Shown: one piece after another, positions 27,105-36,456 of the stretch
Layout: the number at the start of each line of letters is the position of its first letter
How positions within the stretch are numbered: the first letter of the stretch is position 1
Assembly: GCA_041402045.1 (NCBI GenBank)
Contig: JAWKSZ010000008.1
Coordinates: 1 to 64,000 of the forward strand
Direction of reading: 5' to 3'
Source: JAGQRJ01 sp041402045
GTDB lineage: Bacteria; Planctomycetota; J058
Length of the DNA stretch: 64,000 bases
Position numbers and translations under genes: made by a program
Notes under the pieces: generated by a model
Database searches by the model: none
What the model saw: only the letters and a program-made list of their open reading frames with translations
What the model was told of the DNA's origin: nothing

Positions 27105-27424
27105 GAGGGCTGCGCCGACTCCCGGGCGGTGGTCTCGTCGGCGGCGATCTTGAGGATCGGCCCCACGCCGGCCAGGCTCAGCACGTCGACCACGCAGTCT
27201 GCGGGGGCGGCGATCACGATCGACTTGGTGGCGGTGAGCTTGACCAGGGCCGCGACCCCGCTGCTCGAGAGGTAGTCCACCGCGCTGAGGTTGACCACGT
27301 AGGGCGGGTGCGAGCCCACGAGCAGGTGCTCGAGGGCCTCCCCCGCCTCGCGGTCGAGCTTGCCGCTCAGGCGCGCGACGAAGGTCCCCTCGACGGTCTC
27401 GGATTCCAGGGCGTAACTGGGCAC
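27101..27424 (-). CDS. STAS-domain anti-sigma-factor-antagonist-like protein
   Basis: The 107-residue product starts at GTG 27424, with GGGAGG six bases upstream. It is a single STAS domain: LSGKLDREAGEALEHLL, then the conserved VVNLSAVDYLSSSGVAALVK. The DYLSSSG segment corresponds to the loop where SpoIIAA-type proteins are phosphorylated on serine. This indicates a partner-switching role with a serine kinase or phosphatase, although neither is in this operon. The gene follows the metalloprotein gene by 10 bases and overlaps the TPR gene. Confidence 0.88.
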   Translation of the reverse strand: MPSYALESETVEGTFVARLSGKLDREAGEALEHLLVGSHPPYVVNLSAVDYLSSSGVAALVKLTATKSIVIAAPADCVVDVLSLAGVGPILKIAADETTARESAQPS

Positions 27425-27434
27425 GGCGGCCTCC

Positions 27435-28304
27435 CTACTCGTACTCGATCCCCGAGAAGCTCTCGCGGAACACGTCGTAGACCCCTTGCCAGGCATCGCG
27501 TGCCTGGGCGGGGAACTCCCGGATCGTCTCGCGCAGCGCCGAGCCGCACGAGGCGTAGATCATGTAGGTCTCGGCCAGGAACTCGTTGAACACGAACTTC
27601 TGGTAGAGCTTGCGGGTGTTGCCGTCGACGAGGAACTCGATCCCCACGAAGGCGTCGTGGGCGGCGAGCACGTGGTAGTGCTCGGCCAGCGCGTCCTTGG
27701 TCGCCTCGCTCAGGCACACCTCGTGCACGTGCCCCAGCTCGTGCAGGAACAGCCCGAGGAAGGTCCGGCGCGCGCCGCGGCAGGCGAAGTCGTACATCAT
27801 GACCGTGCGGTCGTGGTACGCGCTGGCCTTGGCCGCGTCGGGGCCCCAGCCGCCGAACTGAATCCGCTTGAGCTCGGGGCGGCGCAGGTGCGCCTCGGGC
27901 AGCGCGCTCAGGATCCCGTGCACCTCGCGGTAGATCTCGCCGTAGCCCGAGTAGGGCTCGGGGTCGGGGCGGCTGCGTCGGCTGTTGGCCTTGCGGCAGG
28001 TCACGACCTCGATCCCGTGCGTGCGGGCCAGGGTCATGAGGTTCTCGAAGGCCTCGTCGTCGCGGCCCTCCTGCAGGCCCTCGACGTCCTGCCAGCGACG
28101 GAAGGCGCGGTAGTCCTCGCGGGTCGAGGGATACCACATGGAGGACGAGCCGCCCTTCATCGTCCCGCCCATGAAGAACCCTTGCTCGGTGCGGGTCACG
28201 CGCTGTCCGAAGCGGAACTCCTGCTCCAGGTCGGAGGTGAGCCCGTCCAGGCTCGCGCATTGACTCGGCCACGCGTGCCTCAGCGCGCGCACCTGCTCCG
28301 GCAT
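27435..28304 (-). CDS. HExxH-containing putative zinc metalloprotein
   Basis: The 289-residue protein has HELGHVHEV (about residue 190) within FLGLFLHELGHVHEVCLSEA, a convincing zinc-peptidase-type HExxH helix. A downstream FNEFLAETYMIYASCGSALR could supply a Glu third ligand. The surrounding sequence does not match a peptidase family I know. I use ATG 28304; a TTG at 28313 is better spaced from GGAGG and could be the real start. The reading frame extends to 29057 but that part is shadow of plsC. It heads the operon with STAS, TPR and RidA-like genes. Confidence 0.7.
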   Translation of the reverse strand: MPEQVRALRHAWPSQCASLDGLTSDLEQEFRFGQRVTRTEQGFFMGGTMKGGSSSMWYPSTREDYRAFRRWQDVEGLQEGRDDEAFENLMTLARTHGIEVVTCRKANSRRSRPDPEPYSGYGEIYREVHGILSALPEAHLRRPELKRIQFGGWGPDAAKASAYHDRTVMMYDFACRGARRTFLGLFLHELGHVHEVCLSEATKDALAEHYHVLAAHDAFVGIEFLVDGNTRKLYQKFVFNEFLAETYMIYASCGSALRETIREFPAQARDAWQGVYDVFRESFSGIEYE

Positions 28305-28376
28305 GGTCAGCAAGTCGAGTCCTCCCCCCGGGGCGCTGGCGGTGGCAGTCAGGGGCCCCTTGGGTAGCATTCTGAC

Positions 28377-29114
28377 GTGGAAGTCACTGAGTCGCCAGCA
28401 CGTCGGGGCCGCATGCAGCCCCCCACGATCCCCGGGCCCCGCGGGCAGACCTGGGTCCGCGCCGCGTGCCGCTTCGCGCTGTTCCGCTACTTCCGCTGCG
28501 AGTTCGCCGGCGCCGAGCGGATCCCAGCCCAGGGGCGGCTGGTCGTGATCTCGAACCATCCCAGCTACCTCGACCCGTTCGCGATCGGCTGGGGCTTCCG
28601 CGAGCGCTGGATCACGTGGATGGCCTGGCAGGCCGCCTTCGGCTGGCCCGTGGTCGGCGACTTGATCACCCGCATGGGCGCGTTCCCCGTGGACACCGAG
28701 CAGCCCAAGGCCTCGACCTTCAAGCAGGCCCTGGCCGTGCTCCAGGCCGAGCGGCCGCTGGGGATCTTCTTCGAGGGCAAGCGCTCCTCGAGCTTCGGGC
28801 TCGACCCCCCGTTCCCCGGGGCGGTGCGGATCGCGCTCATGGGCAAGGCGCCGATCATGCCCGTGAGCGTGGCCGGCATGCGCCGGCTGTGGGACCCCGA
28901 GGGCTACCCGCGCCCGGGCAAGGTCCGGATCACGTATCACCCGCTGATCGACACGCGCAACTTCGCCCGCGGCGAGGACCGCGCGACCCGGGAGCGTCTG
29001 CTCACGGAGCGCGTGTCCGAGGCGATCCTCAGCGGGCTGCCGCCAGACGGGCGTCACCGCTTCGCGGAGGACGAGGTCCCGGCGGGGACGCGCCTGCCCG
29101 GCTTCGCCGAGTGA
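28377..29114 (+). CDS. 1-acyl-sn-glycerol-3-phosphate acyltransferase family (PlsC-like)
   Basis: The 245-residue protein belongs to the membrane-associated acyltransferases that transfer an acyl chain from acyl-ACP or acyl-CoA to lysophosphatidate. The catalytic HX4D motif is NHPSYLD (about residues 59-65) and the glycerol-phosphate-binding motif is FFEGKRSS (about 129). The PIMPVSVAG segment is the usual block IV. The start is uncertain between GTG 28377 and ATG 28413, neither with a clear ribosome site. It is divergent from the metalloprotein operon, and convergent with the PDZ gene. Confidence 0.88.
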   Translation: MEVTESPARRGRMQPPTIPGPRGQTWVRAACRFALFRYFRCEFAGAERIPAQGRLVVISNHPSYLDPFAIGWGFRERWITWMAWQAAFGWPVVGDLITRMGAFPVDTEQPKASTFKQALAVLQAERPLGIFFEGKRSSSFGLDPPFPGAVRIALMGKAPIMPVSVAGMRRLWDPEGYPRPGKVRITYHPLIDTRNFARGEDRATRERLLTERVSEAILSGLPPDGRHRFAEDEVPAGTRLPGFAE

Positions 29115-29129
29115 GCGGCTGCGAGCAGG

Positions 29130-29864
29130 CTAGCGGACGGAGAAGGAGAGGACCGTGCGCTGGTTGTTGCGCTCGATCAGCACCGAGAAGCGGCTCTGGT
29201 CCTTGAGCTGGTCGTAGAGCGCCTTGCCGGTGCCAATGTCCGTCCCGACCGGGTAGCCGTTGACCGAGATCACCTTGTCGCCGGGCTGGAGCTTGAGCAG
29301 CTTGGCCATGCGGCTGCGCGGGTCGAAGCCGTTGATCTGGTAGGCCGGCTCGCCGGTGGAGGTCGTGGTGGGCTCACCCCACCCGGACTGAGCCTCGCCC
29401 CAGGCGTTCTCGAAGTTCTTGTACTTGTCGAGGATCACCGGCGCGATCCGCCGCGGCTCGACGTAGACCACGCCGGGCTGCTTCTTGATCCAGGGATACT
29501 CGGGGAACACGAGCTCCTCGGGGGGCGGGGGCGGCTTGCTCTCGTCCACGTCCTCGAAGTACTTGACCTCGCTGGCGGGGGGGAGCTGCACCTCGCCGTT
29601 GGGGCCCACGGTCGCCGCGCCGGGGGTGCCCGGGGCGACCGCGGTGGGCTGCACGTAGATCGACTTGGGCTGGGTGCGGCCGTTGACGCGCTCGCGCTCG
29701 TGCTCGAGCCACTCGATCGTGTCCTGGAGCGCGAGCTCGGTGTCGAGGCTGACCACGCTGCGCAGGCCGAAGTTCACCATGAGGAAGGCCACGATCCCCG
29801 CCACGGCGAGCACCGCGAGCACGGTCAGGCCCAGGATCAGGTTCTCGAGCAGGGAAATCCGCAT
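29130..29864 (-). CDS. GspC-like PDZ-domain inner-membrane protein
   Basis: The 244-residue protein has an N-terminal membrane helix (NLILGLTVLAVLAVAGIVAF), a long periplasmic linker rich in Pro and Glu, and a C-terminal PDZ domain with LKLQPGDKVISVNGYPVGTD and a final strand RFSVLIERNNQRTVLSFSVR. This layout and the NGYPV loop match GspC of type II secretion systems, which links the inner-membrane platform to the secretin. No other gsp gene is near, so it could be an orphan GspC or another periplasmic PDZ adaptor. Confidence 0.75.
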   Translation of the reverse strand: MRISLLENLILGLTVLAVLAVAGIVAFLMVNFGLRSVVSLDTELALQDTIEWLEHERERVNGRTQPKSIYVQPTAVAPGTPGAATVGPNGEVQLPPASEVKYFEDVDESKPPPPPEELVFPEYPWIKKQPGVVYVEPRRIAPVILDKYKNFENAWGEAQSGWGEPTTTSTGEPAYQINGFDPRSRMAKLLKLQPGDKVISVNGYPVGTDIGTGKALYDQLKDQSRFSVLIERNNQRTVLSFSVR

Positions 29865-29980
29865 GCAGCCCTCTCGCGACAGGATAACGAAGCGTCCCGT
29901 CCCCTGGGAGTATACGGGCGCGGCGCGCCCTGGGTTTAGCCGACGGCCCGCCGCGCCCGCGGAGCGGATAGAGTGAGCGC

Positions 29981-31203
29981 GTGGGCGATCAGGCGCTGCG
30001 GAGTTTGGAGCGGTCGTGGCGCGGGGGCGACCCCGCCGCGCGCCAGCAGTTGGCCGAGGGCCTGCTCCGCCGCGGCGACTGGCGCGCCGCCACCGAGGTC
30101 TTCGCCGAGCACCCCCCCGCCCACCCCGGCGAGGCCGAGGTGTGCGGGCGAGCCTGGGCCCGGCGCCTGGCGGGGCTCCGCCCCCAGGGTCGGGTGGCCG
30201 GGCTGCGCGCCTACGGCCGGCTCGTGGGCTGGTGCGGCCCCGAGCTGCGCTACGGCGCGCTCTACACCCGCGAGCGCGCCGAGCTGCGCGTGCTCGACCG
30301 CGCCCGGGACGTACTCCTCGCCGACGGCTTGCCCCTGCGCGGGGTCACGGGGGTCGCGACCGACCGGGGCGAGCTCTACGTGAGCTACGACCTCGGGTGG
30401 CGCACCTGGGGGCGCTGGCGTCTCGACCCTGACGAGCTCCCCCAGGTCGTGAGCCACGTGCCCTTCGCCGCGCGCTGGGAGGCGCTCCCCGGCGCCGGGG
30501 CTCGGCTCTGCGGCGTGTGGGACGGCGCCTTCCTCAGCCAGGGACCCGAGGGCACGACCCTCTCCGTCAGCGGCGGGCAGCGCCGGATCCCGAGCGGGGC
30601 GGCCCTCGGCGGCGCGCCGCTGCGCGCGGCCTGGTGGGAGCCTGGGCACCTGGCGCTCCTCGACCTCGAGACCGGGACCCAGGTGCGCTACGACCTCGAC
30701 GCGAGCTGGCGGCGGGTGGACCCCGTCGCGGCGGCCTCCACTGGCGGCGACCCGCGGGCGACCTGCTTCGCGGCGACGGGGGAGGTGGTGTGCGGGCGCG
30801 CGGTGGTCGACCTGGCCCGGGGCGAGGTGCGCTTCGCGCGCCGGTCCCTGAGCGACGGGCTCGCGCCGCGGCTCGACGGCCAGGGCGCGCTCCTGGGGCT
30901 GAGCGGCGAGCGCCTGGAGCGCCTGCCCCTGGGACCGGCGACGCCGCTGGTCTCCTGGGCCGGCGTCCCCAGCGGCGCGGACGAGCTGGCCGAGCCGCCG
31001 GAGGTCACCGGCTGGTGGCACCCGCGGGCCGACGTGGCCGCCGTGCGCGCGGGGGGCTCCGGCTGGGTCGGCGCGCCGGGCGAGCGCCCGAGCCTGCGCC
31101 TGCCGCTCGGGGCCGCGCCCCTGGGCTGGACCCCCGACGGCGGGCGGCTGCTGGTGGCCCGCGGCGGCGGCGACGCCCAGGCCCTCGAGCTGTGGGAGGC
31201 GCC

Positions 31204-31207
<4 letters not shown>
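29981..31207 (+). CDS. Hypothetical protein with possible beta-propeller
   Basis: The 408-residue product starts at GTG 29981. Residues 1-60 are helical and TPR-like (ARQQLAEGLLRRGDWRAATE). The rest consists of regularly spaced short strands rich in Trp, Gly and Leu (GELYVSYDLGWRTWGRWRLD, GHLALLDLETGTQVRYDLD), as in a beta-propeller, ending GWTPDGGRLLVARGGGDAQA. No signal peptide is obvious. Its TGA overlaps the GTG of the NtrC-type regulator, so it is the first gene of a three-gene operon and may be functionally connected with it. Confidence 0.7.
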
Positions 31208-32579
<1,372 letters not shown>

Positions 32580-32583
<4 letters not shown>

Positions 32584-33359
32584 GCGAGCGCACCCAGGAC
32601 CCGCCCCGTCCGCCCCAGGAGCAGGAGCCCGGCGGGGGCCCGCCCGAGCCGCGGCACGTGCTCGTGCGCACCGCGGTCCTCGCGGGGCTGACCCGCCTGG
32701 TGCCGGTGCCCTTCCTCGACGACTTCCTCCTCGTGCGCGCGCGCCGACACCAGGTCCACGCGCTGCTCGACCTCCACGGGCGGGGCTGCGCCAAGGGCGA
32801 GCTCGCCGCGCTGTCCTCGGACCCCGGGAGCTGCCTGTGCGGGCTCGTGGGCTTCGTGCTCCTGCTCCCGCTGAAGCTCCTGGTCGCGGTCCTCAAGAAG
32901 CTGTTCCAGACCGTGTTCTTCGTGCTCGCGATCCGCGCCGCGGCGCTGACCGTGGCCTCGACCTTCCTCCTCGGGCGGACCGTGCACCAGGAGCTCGCCG
33001 GCGGCGGGTTCGCCGACGGGACGCCGCCGCCCGAGCGGGTGCGCGAGGCCCACCAGGTGCGCGAGGCCTTCGAGGCGACCTTCAAGGGCAGCGACTGGCG
33101 GCTGCTGGTGCACGCGATCAAGAGCGCCTGGAGCGGGGCCGGCGGGCTCCTGCGCGGGGGCGGCGAGGTCGCGCGGCACGGGTTCGAGGACGACGACGAC
33201 GCCGCCGTCGAGCTGACCCAGGAGGAAGAGGCCCGGGTCGACGCCCTGGCCCAGCGCGTCGAGGCGGCCCTCGAGAACGAGCAGGTCCGCGGCTACCTCG
33301 AGGACTTCGACCGGCGCTACCGCCAGACCCTGGCCGAGGTCCGCGCGCGACCGCGCTGA
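32580..33359 (+). CDS. Membrane protein of unknown function
   Basis: The 259-residue protein starts at GTG 32580, overlapping the regulator's TGA. A proline-rich N-terminus precedes a helical region that begins VLVRTAVLAGLTRLVPVPFL and a membrane-type stretch GLVGFVLLLPLKLLVAVLKK. A run of acidic residues (FEDDDDAAVELTQEEEARVD) and a C-terminal coiled helix follow. The VPVPFLDDF segment resembles helices of some short membrane proteins of unknown function. Its coupling to the NtrC-type gene suggests it is part of the same response, but no function can be assigned. Confidence 0.65.
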
Positions 33360-33438
33360 ACCTTTCGAGGGCTCGGGGTTAGGAAGATTCTCGAGCCGCG
33401 TAGACGAACCCCGGGGTCGAGCGGGTCGTGCAGGTGAC

Positions 33439-33960
33439 ATGCCCACGGTAGCCCCCGACACCTCCGAGACCTTGGACCTCGCCGCGCTCTACGACCGCCA
33501 CGGCGCGCGGCTGTTCGGCTACGCCCGGCTCCTGACCCGCTCGGCCCAGGGGGCGGAGGACGCGGTCCAGGACGCCTTCGTGCGCCTGGCCCAGCGGGGT
33601 GACCTCGAGGGGGTGCACGACGTCGAGCGCTACCTGTTCCGCACCGTGCGCAACGAGGCCCTGCGCCAGCTCGGGCGCTGGGCGCGCTGGCGCGCGCGCA
33701 ACGAGCTCGTGGGCGAGTTCCGCCTGCAGGAGAGCACGGACCCCACCGCCGGCGCCGAGCGCCGCGAGCGCGCGCAGCGAATCGAGCGCGCGCTGGCCGA
33801 GCTGCCGGCGCCCCAGCGCGAGGTCGTGGTGCTCAAGGTGTGGCACGAGCTGACCTTCGAAGCGATCGGCGAGGTGCTCGACGTCTCCCCCAACACCGCG
33901 GCCAGCCGCTATCGCTACGGCGCGCAGAAGCTGCGCGAGGTCCTCGACCGTGACGCCTGA
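33439..33960 (+). CDS. ECF-type RNA polymerase sigma factor
   Basis: The 173-residue product has sigma region 2 (ARLFGYARLLTRSAQGAEDA followed by VQDAFVRLAQRG) and region 4 (LAELPAPQREVVVLKVWHEL, then TFEAIGEVLDVSPNTAASRY). It directs RNA polymerase to a small regulon, normally under an anti-sigma factor. The following gene overlaps its end by 11 bases and encodes a short membrane protein, which is the likely partner. The ATG at 33439 follows a CAGGTG stretch, a moderate ribosome site. Confidence 0.93.
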   Translation: MPTVAPDTSETLDLAALYDRHGARLFGYARLLTRSAQGAEDAVQDAFVRLAQRGDLEGVHDVERYLFRTVRNEALRQLGRWARWRARNELVGEFRLQESTDPTAGAERRERAQRIERALAELPAPQREVVVLKVWHELTFEAIGEVLDVSPNTAASRYRYGAQKLREVLDRDA

Positions 33961-34358
33961 GGACGAGCTGGAGCAGGAGCTGCGCGAGTTCACGCCGGAG
34001 GGCCTGCCGCCCGAGCTGGCGCGAGCGCGCGGTCGGCCCCGACCCCCTCGACGCGGTGGAGCTGCGTGGGTTCGCGCCGGAGGCGCCGCCCGCGGAGCTG
34101 CGCGAGCGAGTGCTCGCGGCCTGCGCGGCGGAGGCGCGGAGCGGCGGCTGGGGCGCGATCGGGCTCTACCTGCTGGCGATCGCCGCGGTGCTCTTCTTCG
34201 CCCGCGCGGTGAACCTCGAGATCGCCGCCCGCGCCGAGGCCGCGTTCGGCACGACACACCGGGAACCTCAAGACGGCTCGCTGCGCCTGGCGCCAGCGGC
34301 CGAGGGGCTGCGCCGGCGCGCGCTGTCGCAGCTCCACACCACCTCGGAGAGGGGTTGA
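33950..34358 (+). CDS. Short membrane protein coupled to the ECF sigma factor (frameshifted)
   Basis: Translation from GTG 33950 gives MTPEDELEQELREFTPEGLP and PELAR, then the frame is lost; another frame continues VELRGFAPEAPPAELRERVL and a membrane helix (GAIGLYLLAIAAVLFFARAV). The two parts are collinear, so a single indel near 34030 is likely. The acidic cytoplasmic N-terminus, single membrane helix and overlap with the sigma gene fit a membrane-bound anti-sigma factor. A zinc-finger motif is not visible, so this is inference. Confidence 0.6.
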
Positions 34359-34361
34359 TCC

Positions 34362-34511
34362 ATGCTCGTCCGACTCTATCGCTCGTCGCGCTGCGCGCGC
34401 TGGGCCCTCGACGCCTGCTTCGTCCTGGGGGTGACCGCGCTCCTGGGGCTGCTGCACGCGGCGCCCTCGGCGCGGCTGCTGCTCGAGACCGACTTCCTGG
34501 AGAGCCTCTAA
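34362..34511 (+). CDS. 49-residue single-helix membrane protein
   Basis: A short frame MLVRLYRSSRCARWALDACF continues with VLGVTALLGLLHAAPSARLL and ends ETDFLESL. It has a GAGAGGGG ribosome site, four bases after the preceding stop, and its TAA overlaps the ATG of the next gene as TAATG. One hydrophobic helix follows a basic N-terminus. Position in the sigma-factor operon suggests it is a real small gene; function unknown. Confidence 0.6.
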   Translation: MLVRLYRSSRCARWALDACFVLGVTALLGLLHAAPSARLLLETDFLESL

Positions 34512-35824
34512 TGGCCGGGCACAGGATCCGGTTGCGGCCCTGGTTCCGCTGGGCGTTGCCGCGGACCCTCGCGGCGGTCGTGCTCTACGTGGGGGGCTAC
34601 ACCGCGCTCAACTGGCACTACAGCGCGGTCGTGGCCGAGGGCCTGGCCGCGGCCCGGGCCCGGGGTGAGCCCGCGACCGCGGACGAGCTGCTCCCGGCCG
34701 AGGTGTCGCCCGCCCGCGACGCGGGGCCCTTCTTCCGCGCGGCGTGCGCGCTGGCGGACGGCTTCGACGAACGGATCCGGGAGGAGTTCGGCGGGTTCGA
34801 GCCCTACGTCAAGGAGTTCCCCGAAGGGTCGGGCCGCTACGTGTGGGGCTGGGTCGACGACGCCGAGTTCGACGAGCACGACCGCCCGGTCCCCGCGGAC
34901 CTGCAGGCGATCGACGCCTGGCTGCAGCGCATGCCGGGGCTGCAGGAGCTCCTGGACGAGGTCCGCCGCCGCCCGGAGTGCAAGAGCACGATCGACTTCG
35001 GCGAGGACGGGCCCTACACCTTGCTGCCGCACCTGCTCCCGGCCAAGAACCTGTGCCTGCTGACCCTGGCCAGCTCTGCCGCCGCGGCCGAGCGCGGCGA
35101 CATGACCCGCGCGGTGGATCAGCTCCTCGCGAGCCACGCCCTGACCCGCTGCCTGTTCGCCGACCGCTACTGCCTGATCTCGGCCCTGGTCGCGGCCTCG
35201 TGCCGCGAGCTCGTGCACGCGCAGCTCCAGCTCCTGTTGAGCCACGGCCTGCCTGCCGCGGAGCTCGAGCGCCTGGCCCGTGGGCTGGAGGAGACCCCCG
35301 ACATGCCGACGATCTACCGCGAGGCGGTGATCGGCGAGCGGTCCGGCTTGGGCAGCTTCATGTTCCAGGCCATGCTCCAGGGCAGGCGCCTGCCCTACAG
35401 CGGCGACCTCCCCGCGGCCACGGGCCCTCTGCGGCTGCTCCTGCTCTGGGACTTCGGGGTCTACCTCGACGTGTTCCGCGACGCGGTGGCGCACCCTTGG
35501 CCGGGGTTCGGCAAAGGGGTCGAGGACGTGGGCGTCGACATGGCCGCGCTGCGCGGGGCGCCGATCTCGGCGCTCATGATCCCGGCCCTGGGCAAGTTCC
35601 GCGGGAGGTTGATCCGGGTCCAGGCCCAGGAGCTCTTGGCGCGCTGCGCGCTGAGCCTGGAGCGCGAGCGCCTGGAGGGCGGGGCCTATCCCTCGCGGCT
35701 GCCCATGGGCTTCGAAGGGGTGCGCTACACCCCGACGCCGGAGGGCTACGTGCTCCGGGTGCGGGCGGTGGACTACCCGGGGAGGCCCGAGGACGGCGAC
35801 GAGGTCCTGCGGATCCGGCGCTAG
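34511..35824 (+). CDS. Membrane-anchored protein of unknown function
   Basis: The 437-residue protein has a basic N-terminus and one membrane helix (ALPRTLAAVVLYVGGYTALN), followed by a large, mostly helical extracytoplasmic domain (DGFDERIREEFGGFEPYVKE, LLTLASSAAAAERGDMTRAV) and a C-terminal GVRYTPTPEGYVLRVRAVDY strand segment. The last part resembles the end of many planctomycete hypothetical proteins. No catalytic motif is visible. It is the last gene of the sigma-factor operon and ends by overlapping, convergently, the next sigma factor gene. Confidence 0.75.
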   Translation: MAGHRIRLRPWFRWALPRTLAAVVLYVGGYTALNWHYSAVVAEGLAAARARGEPATADELLPAEVSPARDAGPFFRAACALADGFDERIREEFGGFEPYVKEFPEGSGRYVWGWVDDAEFDEHDRPVPADLQAIDAWLQRMPGLQELLDEVRRRPECKSTIDFGEDGPYTLLPHLLPAKNLCLLTLASSAAAAERGDMTRAVDQLLASHALTRCLFADRYCLISALVAASCRELVHAQLQLLLSHGLPAAELERLARGLEETPDMPTIYREAVIGERSGLGSFMFQAMLQGRRLPYSGDLPAATGPLRLLLLWDFGVYLDVFRDAVAHPWPGFGKGVEDVGVDMAALRGAPISALMIPALGKFRGRLIRVQAQELLARCALSLERERLEGGAYPSRLPMGFEGVRYTPTPEGYVLRVRAVDYPGRPEDGDEVLRIRR

Positions 35825-36375
35825 CGCGCCTGCGCCTCGAGCACCCGCGCCAGCTTCTGGCGGGCGCGGGCCATGAGGCTGGCCACGTGCTTGGGGGGCA
35901 CCCCGAGCACGGCGGCCACGTCGCGGTAGCTCTTGCCCGACTCGTAGTAGAGCAGGAGCGCGAGCCGGTCCCGGGGCTGGAGCTCGTCGAGCCCCGCGCG
36001 CACCTGGCGCTCGAGCTCGTGGTCGGAGGCGACCTCGGAGGGGGTCGCCTGACCGCCGGCCACCGGCTGCAGCGAGGACTCCATGCGGTCCGGGGCGCGG
36101 ACCTCCGAGCGCAGGAGCTTGCCGGCGCGGCGGCGGGTGAGCACGCCGAGCCAGGTCGAGAGGCTGCAGCGCCACTGGAAGCGCGCCAGGGCCTGGTGGT
36201 CCTTGCTCACCAGCTCGGCCAGCACCTCGGACACCGCGTCCTCGGCCATGGCGCTGGGGTCGTTGGCGCCGGCGCGGAGCAGATACTGCTGGGCGATCCG
36301 GGTGAGGAGCGGGCGGTAGCGGGACACGAGGTCGTCCCAGGCCCGGGGGTCTCCCCCCAAGCAGCGCGCCACCAC
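35821..36375 (-). CDS. Sigma-70 family (ECF-like) RNA polymerase sigma factor
   Basis: The 184-residue product has region 2 (DDLVSRYRPLLTRIAQQYLL, then AEDAVSEVLAELV) and region 4 (LDELQPRDRLALLLYYESGK, SYRDVAAVLGVPPKHVASLM). The GTG at 36375 is the first standard start, but the frame upstream reads STAEDTDRD after an ATC codon at 36403-36405, with GGAGGGG a few bases before it. Since that sequence looks like a normal N-terminus for this family, initiation at ATC or a base error there is possible. The FecR/zinc-finger gene lies immediately upstream on the same strand and is its likely regulator. Confidence 0.9.
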   Translation of the reverse strand: MVARCLGGDPRAWDDLVSRYRPLLTRIAQQYLLRAGANDPSAMAEDAVSEVLAELVSKDHQALARFQWRCSLSTWLGVLTRRRAGKLLRSEVRAPDRMESSLQPVAGGQATPSEVASDHELERQVRAGLDELQPRDRLALLLYYESGKSYRDVAAVLGVPPKHVASLMARARQKLARVLEAQAR

Positions 36376-36456
36376 GTCCCGGTCCGTGTCTTCCGCCGTG
36401 CTGATCGTCCCCTCCCTTCCTCAGGCTAGCCCAGCCGCCCGACGCGCGCTCAGGCG

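Noticed and set aside
28305..29057. Upstream extension of the metalloprotein frame to 540 residues
   Set aside because: It is the antisense shadow of plsC and has no motif; the ribosome site lies near 28320.
29130..29864. Evidence for a complete type II secretion locus
   Set aside because: Only the GspC-like gene is present; no secretin, ATPase or pseudopilin gene is in the window.
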